Source of the DNA: Candidatus [Bacteroides] periocalifornicus
GTDB lineage: Bacteria; Bacteroidota; Bacteroidia; Bacteroidales; CAJPTX01
Assembly: GCA_001421095.1 (NCBI GenBank)
Contig: LIIK01000066.1
Span: forward strand, 1-6,545
DNA length: 6,545 nt
Direction: 5' to 3'
Shown here: positions 1 to 5,201 of the stretch, in pieces
Layout: each line of letters begins with the position of its first letter
How positions within the stretch are numbered: position 1 is the stretch's first letter
The notes under the pieces: model-generated
Databases searched by the model: none
What the model saw: only the letters and a program-made list of their open reading frames with translations
Told to the model about the DNA's origin: nothing
Translations under genes and position numbers: made by a program

Positions 1-73
1 GTGCCCGCCCGCCCACCCGCGAGTGCCCGCCCTAGCAGAGCAGCGCGAGTCCCCGGCGGGCTCTCTGGCGTTT

Positions 74-93
74 GTAGCGACGTGGCGTGCCGC
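74..93 (+). repeat. Dispersed intergenic repeat, copy A
   Basis: The sequence is GTAGCGACGTGGCGTGCCGC, matching the consensus GTAGCGRMGTGGCGTRCCGC shared with 596-615 and 3878-3897. In this copy the flanking bases extend it into a self-complementary stem: 77-86 pairs with 89-98 over ten positions, including one G·T wobble. A looser inverted partner of the GTAGCG end lies at 111-125 (ends in CGCTAC). It lies between genes and has no visible coding role. REP-like intergenic repeats in bacteria have similar size and structure, but no named family is recognised. Confidence 0.7.
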
Positions 94-201
94 GTCGCGG
101 TTATTATAATGCCGCATCGCGCTACTAACAACCCCGTTGCGCTATCGTGCGGCTTGCGATCAAAGCGGAGGAATGGGGGTGCTATAGCAATACCAACTCT
201 A

Positions 202-306
202 CACCTGCGCCGTACCAACGCCGTACCTCCTCTAGTGCATCCTCGGATTTCGTTACGAAATCCGAACATGAAGCGGCCCTGGTACGGCGTTGGTACGGCG
301 CAGGTG
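202..306. repeat. 105-nt symmetric nested palindrome
   Basis: Two perfect 26-nt inverted arms (202-227 and 281-306) enclose two 16-nt spacers (228-243 and 265-280) and a central near-palindrome (244-264) of two 10-nt arms around one T. The layout is therefore 26-16-10-1-10-16-26. Each long arm contains an internal direct repeat, GCCGTACC twice with an 11-nt period. A weaker match, ACTC(T/A)ACAC, continues the symmetry outside the arms at 196-204 and 309-317 after a 5-nt offset. A transcript from either strand could form a long stem. There is no transposase and no obvious target-site duplication, so it may be a small nonautonomous element, a structured RNA or a protein-binding site. Its function is not known. 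Confidence 0.85.
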
Positions 307-318
307 CGGTGTTGAGTC

Positions 319-342
319 GCTGCAGACCATGCGGTCTGTAGC
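319..342. repeat. Hairpin next to the symmetric palindrome
   Basis: Bases 319-328 pair with 333-342 over ten positions, with one G·T wobble, around a four-base loop ATGC. No T-run follows on either strand, so it does not look like an intrinsic terminator. It starts two bases after the outer weak symmetry of the 202-306 element ends and may belong to the same structured unit. Confidence 0.5.
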
Positions 343-595
343 CTTGAAAAGATTGCGGCGTATATGCCACCAGCGATGGTTAGAAGCCTTTTGGGTACTG
401 CGGCTTTCGGGTGGGGCACTTACGATTATCGGAGGTCGTGGCGATGCGACGTTCCGCGCCATACTGGTGGGCTTGGTAGGGGGCTAGGTGCAGCTGCAGT
501 CAAATTGCCCCAGGGCTTATTGGGGTACTGGAATAATCCCTTTTGCTTGCGTGTCCTTTTTCTTTTCGAGCGGGTAGCTGGGAGGGGCGCAGATC

Positions 596-615
596 GTAGC
601 GGAGTGGCGTACCGC
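596..615 (+). repeat. Dispersed intergenic repeat, copy B
   Basis: The sequence is GTAGCGGAGTGGCGTACCGC, differing from copy C (3878-3897) at two positions and from copy A (74-93) at three. GCGG and CCGC at its ends can pair around a central AGTGGCGTA, but the longer stem of copy A is not preserved. It lies about 40 bases beyond the pepD terminator, in the same orientation as the other two copies. Confidence 0.7.
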
Positions 616-651
616 AGTGCCTATTGGAGCTTTTCAGTGTTCACGGGATAG

Positions 652-692
652 AAAAAAAGTAGGCTCACCCTGCCCTGGGTGAGCCTACTTTT
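652..692 (-). terminator. Intrinsic terminator of pepD
   Basis: A perfect 16-bp inverted repeat (655-670 with 677-692) surrounds a six-base loop. Read on the minus strand, the GC-rich stem is followed by seven consecutive T (complement of 652-658). It begins 23 bases past the pepD TAG stop, so it fits as that gene's rho-independent terminator. On the plus strand the T-run is only four bases, within the stem, so activity in that direction would be weaker. Confidence 0.92.
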
Positions 693-715
693 AGGATTAG
701 CAGCAGAGGGTATCG

Positions 716-2176
716 CTACTTTTTCGGGGAGTTCTCGAGTATTTTGCAGAGGAAATCCCAGAATTTACCGACGGTGTCGATCTTTACGCGCTCGTCTGGG
801 CTGTGGGGCGACATGATGGTTGGGCCAAAGGAGATCATGTCCATCTTCGGGTAGCTTCCGCCCAGGATGCCGCACTCCAGCCCCGCGTGGATGGCCATTA
901 TGGCGGGTTTCTTCTTGTACTCATGCTCGTAGACCTCGCGCATGGTCTTGAGTATCGGGGAGTTCATGTTGGGATTCCAGCCTGGGTAGCCATTATCGAA
1001 TGAGGCGTTCCCGCCCGCGAGTTCCACAATGCCGCCCATCTCCTCGGCCAGGGCCTGCTTTGCGCTCTCCACGCTGCTGCGGAGTAGGCATTGGCATATT
1101 ACCCGGTTTCGCTCTACACGCAGCGAGGCGAGGTTGCTAGAGGTCTCCACCAGCCCGGGCATGGCATCGCTCATGCGGATTACCCCGTTCGGGATTCCGA
1201 GTACCGCCTGCATCGATGCGAGATGGGTATGCGCCGTGAAGCATTTTTCGCCCTTCACCACCGTGTCTTTCAGCGTGATGCTGAGGTTGGGGTCTACGGC
1301 CTTGTACTCCTCTTTGATGCGCGCTATGAGCTCGGTGGCGGCCGTTTTGAATCGGCTCAGCTTGGTGGTCGGTATCGCCAGGGTGCAGAAGGCCTCGCGG
1401 GGAATGGCGTTGCGTAGGCTGCCGCCCTCTATGCTTACTATGCGGGCATCGTAGCGCTGGAGGTGTACCAGTAGGCGCTCCATGAGCTTTATGGAGTTCG
1501 CGCGCCCTAGGATGATATCCATGCCGCTGTGCCCGCCCTTAAGGCCTGTGATGGCGATGGCGACCCCTGCGCGGTCTCTAGATACCCGCTCTACCTCCAC
1601 GGGGATTTTGAGCGTGCCGTCCAGTCCGCCCGCGCAGCCCACGTAGATCTCCCCTTCGGTCTCGGAGTCGAGGTTCAGGAGAATTTCACCCTTTAGGGCA
1701 TTGGGCGACAGCTCTATGGCTCCCGTCATCCCGGTTTCCTCATCTATGGTGAAGAGCCCTTCGAGCGGGCCGTGCTTTAGCGTCTTGGAGGCGAGCACGC
1801 CCATTATGGCGGCTGCGCCTATGCCGTTGTCGGCCCCCAGGGTGGTGCCGCGGGCCCGCACCCATTCGCCGTCGATGTAGGCATCTATGGGATCTTTCTC
1901 AAAATCATGGATGGTTTCGCTATTCTTCTGCGGCACCATATCCAGGTGGGCTTGCAGCACTATAGGCTTCCGGTTCTCCATGCCGGGGGTGGCGGGCTTC
2001 CGTATTATAACGTTCCCAGCGTGATCTACGGTGGTTTTCAGCCCCAGTTTCTCGCCGAACTTCCGTACGAATTCTGTTACTTTCGCCTCGTGCTTACTGG
2101 GACGTGGAACTTGCGTTAATCCGTAAAAATTCTCCCAGATCTCGCTAGGTTTCAGACTTTTAATTTCCTCGCTCAT
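716..2176 (-). CDS. pepD: Aminoacyl-histidine dipeptidase (Xaa-His dipeptidase, M20 family)
   Basis: This is a 486-residue cytoplasmic zinc dipeptidase that cleaves Xaa-His and other dipeptides; it has no signal peptide. The full set of M20C residues is visible: H77 and D79 in AHLDM, bridging D116 in LGADNG, catalytic E146 and metal ligand E147 in DEETG, D170 in NLDSE, and H458 in SPHSPDER. These line up, with a constant offset of three, with residues I recall for Vibrio alginolyticus PepD (H80, D82, D119, E149, E150, D173, H461). The inserted lid domain lies roughly between residues 185 and 390, with the GGHSG motif at 214-218. The length is normal for the family. The ATG start is chosen because it precedes the usual N-terminal helix and has a promoter-like motif just upstream. 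It is divergent from a second M20 peptidase and appears monocistronic. Confidence 0.96.
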   Translation of the reverse strand: MSEEIKSLKPSEIWENFYGLTQVPRPSKHEAKVTEFVRKFGEKLGLKTTVDHAGNVIIRKPATPGMENRKPIVLQAHLDMVPQKNSETIHDFEKDPIDAYIDGEWVRARGTTLGADNGIGAAAIMGVLASKTLKHGPLEGLFTIDEETGMTGAIELSPNALKGEILLNLDSETEGEIYVGCAGGLDGTLKIPVEVERVSRDRAGVAIAITGLKGGHSGMDIILGRANSIKLMERLLVHLQRYDARIVSIEGGSLRNAIPREAFCTLAIPTTKLSRFKTAATELIARIKEEYKAVDPNLSITLKDTVVKGEKCFTAHTHLASMQAVLGIPNGVIRMSDAMPGLVETSSNLASLRVERNRVICQCLLRSSVESAKQALAEEMGGIVELAGGNASFDNGYPGWNPNMNSPILKTMREVYEHEYKKKPAIMAIHAGLECGILGGSYPKMDMISFGPTIMSPHSPDERVKIDTVGKFWDFLCKILENSPKK

Positions 2177-2202
2177 GGTAGTAGAGTGTTAGTAATTTGT
2201 GG

Positions 2203-2210
2203 TAAAGGTA
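2203..2210 (-). promoter_or_regulatory. Putative Bacteroidota -7 element for pepD
   Basis: Read on the minus strand the sequence is TACCTTTA, seven of eight matches to the Bacteroidota -7 consensus TAnnTTTG. It lies 26 bases upstream of the pepD start. About 19 bases further upstream is TTTTC, a weak match to the -33 TTTG element, in an AT-rich stretch. The call rests on motif and position only. Confidence 0.5.
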
Positions 2211-2305
2211 ACAAATTATTTTTGATAATGAAAACGAGAAAGAAAATTTTATCCCCCGATCCGTTTGTTTCCCGATTGGCGGTTCTCAGATTGTAAAATA
2301 ATGGC

Positions 2306-2313
2306 TACCTTTG
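2306..2313 (+). promoter_or_regulatory. Putative Bacteroidota -7 element for the M20 dipeptidase
   Basis: The sequence TACCTTTG is a perfect match to TAnnTTTG and lies 31 bases upstream of the ATG at 2345. No good TTG element is seen at the usual 19-21-base spacing: TTG at 2276-2278 is too far and at 2291-2293 too close. The leader would be about 25 bases long. No strong Shine-Dalgarno sequence precedes the start, as is common in this phylum. Confidence 0.55.
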
Positions 2314-2344
2314 CCCACAGAACCCAATAAAACCCAGTGGTATT

Positions 2345-3718
2345 ATGGAGCAGATAAAGAAGTATGTAGCAGATAATCAGGCCCGTTTTCTCGAGGAGCT
2401 TTTCGGGCTGCTGCGAATCCCCTCGATAAGCTCTGAGAGCGCCCACAAGCCCGATATGATACGGGCGGCGGAGTATTGGCGCGACGCGGTGCTGAAGGCC
2501 GGGGCTGATAGGGCGGAGATTATGCCCACAGATGGCAACCCGGTGATGTACGCCGAGAAGATCATCGACCCCAAGCTGCCCACCATCCTCGTGTATGGGC
2601 ATTACGACGTGATGCCGGTAGACCCGATAGACGAGTGGCGCACCAAGCCCTTCGAGCCGGTGATTAAGGACGGGAAGATCTGGGCGCGCGGGGCCGATGA
2701 CGATAAGGGGCAGGCCTTTATGCACGCGAAGGCCTTCGAGCTGATGGTGAAAACCGGCACGCTCCCCTGCAATGTGAAGTTCATGGTAGAGGGCGAGGAG
2801 GAGATCGGGTCGGGCAGCCTTACCAAGTGGCTCGATACCCATAAGGAGCTGGTGAAGGCCGATGTGATCCTGGTGTCAGACACCGGGATGCTGGCCGAGG
2901 ATGTGCCCTCGGTGACCATAGGGCTGCGCGGGCTGTGCTACGTGGAGGTGGAGGTTACGGGGCCTAACCGCGACCTGCACTCTGGGCTCTACGGGGGGGC
3001 GGTGGCCAACCCGATTAACGTGCTGGCCAAGATGATAGGGCAGCTCATAGATGAGCAGGGGCATATCACCATCCCGGGCTTCTACGACGACGTACAGGAG
3101 GTGAGCAAGGCGGACCGCGATGCGATGGCCAAGGCCCCCTTCAATCTGGATGAGTACAAGAAGGCGCTCGATATAGCCGAGGTGCAGGGCGAGGCGGGCT
3201 ACACCACCATGGAGCGCACGGGCATACGGCCTACCTGCGATGTGAATGGAATCTGGGGTGGCTACACGGGCGAGGGGGCGAAGACGGTGATCCCCTCCAA
3301 GGCCACGGCCAAGATCAGCATGCGGCTGGTGCCCAACCAGGATTACCACAAGATCGGCCAGCTCTTTGAGAAGTACTTCAAGAGCCTTGCCCCCAAGGGG
3401 GTAAAGGTGAAGGTGACCATGCACCACGGGGGCACGGGCTACGTGGCCCCTACCGATACCGTGGCCTACAAGGCGGCCCACAGGGCGGTGGCCGAGATGC
3501 TGGGTAAGGAGCCTGTGCCATTCCGCAGCGGGGGCAGCATCCCGATAATCAGCACATTTGAGGAGAAGCTCGGCATAAAGAGCATCCTGCTGGGCTTTGG
3601 GCTGGAGAGCGACGCCATCCATTCGCCCAACGAGAACTACCCGGTAGAGCAGTACCTGCGGGGCATTCGTACCATCCCGCTCTTCTATCGCTACTTTGCC
3701 GAGGGGATGAAGAAGTAG
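2345..3718 (+). CDS. M20 family dipeptidase (cytosolic nonspecific dipeptidase type)
   Basis: This is a 457-residue two-zinc peptidase predicted to hydrolyse dipeptides in the cytoplasm; it has no signal peptide. The catalytic set is complete: H86 and D88 in YGHYDV, bridging D119 in GADDDKG, catalytic E152 and ligand E153 in GEEEIGS, D179 in VSDT, and H426 in AIHSPNE. The lid domain, roughly residues 190-320, contains RDLHSGLYGG, whose H212 corresponds to the substrate-binding lid histidine of human CNDP2. R327 in MRLVPN matches the conserved arginine that follows it. Motif spacing resembles CNDP2-like dipeptidases more than DapE or ArgE, so a desuccinylase or deacetylase role is less likely. 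Exact specificity cannot be read. It is transcribed divergently from pepD and followed by its own terminator. Its codons are strongly GC-ending. Confidence 0.93.
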   Translation: MEQIKKYVADNQARFLEELFGLLRIPSISSESAHKPDMIRAAEYWRDAVLKAGADRAEIMPTDGNPVMYAEKIIDPKLPTILVYGHYDVMPVDPIDEWRTKPFEPVIKDGKIWARGADDDKGQAFMHAKAFELMVKTGTLPCNVKFMVEGEEEIGSGSLTKWLDTHKELVKADVILVSDTGMLAEDVPSVTIGLRGLCYVEVEVTGPNRDLHSGLYGGAVANPINVLAKMIGQLIDEQGHITIPGFYDDVQEVSKADRDAMAKAPFNLDEYKKALDIAEVQGEAGYTTMERTGIRPTCDVNGIWGGYTGEGAKTVIPSKATAKISMRLVPNQDYHKIGQLFEKYFKSLAPKGVKVKVTMHHGGTGYVAPTDTVAYKAAHRAVAEMLGKEPVPFRSGGSIPIISTFEEKLGIKSILLGFGLESDAIHSPNENYPVEQYLRGIRTIPLFYRYFAEGMKK

Positions 3719-3740
3719 GGGGCAACATAGAGGATTAAGA

Positions 3741-3771
3741 AAGGCGGCACGTTGGGTGTCGCCTTCTTTTT
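3741..3771 (+). terminator. Intrinsic terminator of the M20 dipeptidase
   Basis: A ten-pair stem, 3741-3750 with 3756-3765 and including one G·T wobble, closes a five-base loop. It is followed by C and five T (3767-3771). It begins 22 bases after the TAG stop of the plus-strand dipeptidase. Confidence 0.85.
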
Positions 3772-3962
3772 CGTAGAATGAGACCTCTATGAGAGTCTCG
3801 TATGCGTTCAATCTTTATAGGGGGGCTCTTCTTGCGGTAAAGAGACTTTAATCAATCGATTCAATTTCTCGAAGACCGTAGCGGCGTGGCGTGCCGCGGC
3901 GTATAAGCGCATTTTGGCCTCGTACCAGATATTCTCGTAGCTCTGATGTGGAACTAGGGATG
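3772..3962. other. Convergent intergenic spacer
   Basis: This spacer lies between the terminators of two convergent genes and has no supported reading frame. It contains the third copy of the dispersed 20-bp repeat (3878-3897) and a small hairpin (3780-3787 with 3791-3799, eight pairs with one bulged A) that has no T-run after it. No RNA gene is recognised. Confidence 0.6.
3878..3897 (+). repeat. Dispersed intergenic repeat, copy C
   Basis: The sequence is GTAGCGGCGTGGCGTGCCGC. GCGGC (3881-3885) and GCCGC (3893-3897) form inverted ends around GTGGCGT. It is one base different from copy A (74-93) and two from copy B (596-615). It sits between two convergent genes, beyond both coding ends. Confidence 0.7.
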
Positions 3963-4000
3963 AAAAGAGGGGGCGCAGCCTCTGGCTGCGCCCTCGCTTT
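3963..4000 (-). terminator. Intrinsic terminator of the lipoprotein gene
   Basis: Bases 3964-3980 and 3984-4000 form a 17-position stem with one mismatch and one wobble, including a perfect ten-base GC-rich core, around a TCT loop. On the minus strand it ends in TTTT. It begins 14 bases beyond the lipoprotein stop codon. The plus-strand side ends in only three T, so it is assigned to the minus-strand gene, though it could also stop read-through from the convergent dipeptidase. Confidence 0.85.
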
Positions 4001-4014
4001 ATATGGGAATCGGG

Positions 4015-4971
4015 TTACTTAATCACCCCAGATGAATACATGAACTTGATGTGCCCAGTGACAGCACGATGGTTCTTTTTGGTATTTACACTTAGAATCC
4101 CGATCAGGTAGATATCACTACCTTTTCTTGCTATGTAGACGTCGAAAGGCTTCACGCTCTGTACGGTTGTGCTTTTGGAACCCTTATCGAAGAGTTCCTT
4201 GCATTTTTCCACTGTGGCATTTGCCCAGAATGCAGCAACGGCAGCATGGTCTGTACCAACGCCCTCTACCTTTACGAACTCTGTCCCATCGCCATGCGCA
4301 GTTTTCGCCCCAGTACCTTTACCATCGATCTCCCAGGATCCCGAAGTCCATCCTGGGTTGAATGCCGCGGCAGCCCCCTTAGGCGAGTTGTTGATCATGG
4401 AGAGCGTGGCTTTCGTATCGAAGGCCGACACAGCCTTGCCAGCCTTTAGGTCATAGGCTCCTTCCACAGCGCTACCGCAGTGGCTAAAGGCGGCGGCATT
4501 CTGCATGCTGGCTCTTATGGTCATAGGCGTACCCTCGGGTTTCGGGGCGGTTTCATCGCCTACTGTCAGTAACTTCTCGGTTACACCGCCGTTGCTGTCG
4601 GTAGCCTTGAAGGTCATCGTTCCGCCTTTCGTGCAGTCAGCCGGGATGGTGAACTCCACCTTCGCCACGTAGTCATCGGTGGTCTTTGACTTTTCGGTTT
4701 TCAGCACGGTAGCTTCTTTGGGTGATACCTTCGAACCATCGGCCTTTGTGTAGGTAAAGGTCTGGGTGAGCGACTTCAGCGTGAGATCCTTGTCTACCTT
4801 CACGCGAACTATCACGGGGAAGGTCTTCGTGGAAGAGATCTCCTTGCTGTCGCCAGCATCCTTAATTGTGATGGTTGGGGCACTCTTCCCTTCATCCTTC
4901 TTGCACGAGGTGGTGTAGCCTAGCACCAGCGCGGCGGCTGCGGCTACCATTGCAAATTGCTTGAGCTTCAT
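4015..4971 (-). CDS. Predicted surface lipoprotein of unknown function
   Basis: This 318-residue protein begins with a lipoprotein signal peptide: a basic MKLK start, a hydrophobic stretch (about 6-19), and a loose lipobox TTSC with the lipidated cysteine at C23. Residues 24-27 are KKDE, which fits the K-(D/E)2 lipoprotein export signal described in Bacteroidota, so placement on the outer face of the outer membrane is predicted. Residues about 31-137 are beta-rich and Ig-like, ending in FKATDSNGG. Residues about 150-314 form a second domain with AFDTKATLSM and FDVYIARKGSDIYLIGI, a layout I recall from other uncharacterised Bacteroidota lipoproteins. Further cysteines are at 113, 165 and 257. 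Codon use looks less GC-biased than in the flanking enzymes. It has its own terminator. No clear TAnnTTTG promoter is seen upstream. No ligand or partner can be named. Confidence 0.85.
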   Translation of the reverse strand: MKLKQFAMVAAAAALVLGYTTSCKKDEGKSAPTITIKDAGDSKEISSTKTFPVIVRVKVDKDLTLKSLTQTFTYTKADGSKVSPKEATVLKTEKSKTTDDYVAKVEFTIPADCTKGGTMTFKATDSNGGVTEKLLTVGDETAPKPEGTPMTIRASMQNAAAFSHCGSAVEGAYDLKAGKAVSAFDTKATLSMINNSPKGAAAAFNPGWTSGSWEIDGKGTGAKTAHGDGTEFVKVEGVGTDHAAVAAFWANATVEKCKELFDKGSKSTTVQSVKPFDVYIARKGSDIYLIGILSVNTKKNHRAVTGHIKFMYSSGVIK

Positions 4972-5201
4972 GTCTTTTGGAACTTTGTCGTTTGGTTCAA
5001 CTCACGTTAACTACCACGGCGCCCTGTGCACCGCGTTCACCATAGTATAACGTAGGGCGTGCGAAAATTGTTGCGCATTGCCGATTTCATAGTTCCCCTT
5101 TTGACGTTCCTATGGCCCAGGTACGCCACCATCCCTTTGGGTGGGGTGAATGTCAGCAAGCGAGTACTTTCCCTACGCAGGGCAAAGTTGCAGTTGGCCT
5201 C
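4972..5201. other. Spacer upstream of the lipoprotein gene
   Basis: This 230-bp spacer separates two genes of the same strand. Just past the CoA-transferase stop is a nine-pair stem with a one-base bulge (5166-5174 with 5179-5188, loop 5175-5178). It could slow transcription but lacks a T-run, so no intrinsic terminator is claimed. A second imperfect GC-rich hairpin lies at 5127-5148. The promoter for the lipoprotein should lie here, but no convincing -33/-7 pair was found; the minus strand reads TATACTATGG near 5042-5051, a poor match. The spacing argues against a tight operon. Confidence 0.5.

Larger units (their letters stand above)
1..651. other. Noncoding repeat-rich region with no supported gene
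   Basis: This stretch has no reading frame with a recognisable protein family, a signal peptide or believable composition. The open frames across it are rich in Arg, Ala, Gly and Ser and pass straight through palindromic repeats, which is typical of chance frames in GC-rich DNA. It contains a direct repeat GTGCCCGCCC (1-10 and 23-32), nested GC-rich inverted repeats (about 74-153), a 105-nt symmetric palindrome (202-306), a hairpin (319-342), and two copies of a dispersed 20-bp repeat. I could not fold it into a tRNA or recognise an rRNA, tmRNA or riboswitch. A gene lying left of the window could end near its left edge, but nothing seen requires that. Confidence 0.6.

Noticed and set aside
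105..110. A perfect TATAAT, as in a sigma-70 -10 box
   Set aside because: It lies inside a palindromic AT core, has no -35 partner at usual spacing, and primary promoters in this phylum use TAnnTTTG instead.
202..306. CRISPR array or attachment site
   Set aside because: The repeats are inverted rather than regularly spaced direct repeats, there are only two long arms, and no cas or integrase gene is present in the window.
1..315. An open frame beginning at the first base with GTG
   Set aside because: It is low-complexity and Arg/Ala/Pro-rich, and it runs through inverted repeats including the 105-nt palindrome. Composition explains it.
364..651. A 95-codon plus-strand open frame between the palindrome and the pepD terminator
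   Set aside because: Its C-terminal part is a translation of dispersed repeat copy B. It has no recognisable motif, and no promoter or ribosome binding site is evident.
2876..3811. A long minus-strand open frame (311 codons) opposite the M20 dipeptidase
   Set aside because: It overlaps a gene with a full catalytic residue set. Its His/Leu/Gly/Arg-rich composition is the usual antisense shadow of a GC-rich gene.
5166..5188. An intrinsic terminator for the CoA-transferase
   Set aside because: The stem is plausible and well placed, but no T-run follows on the minus strand, so it is described only as a hairpin.
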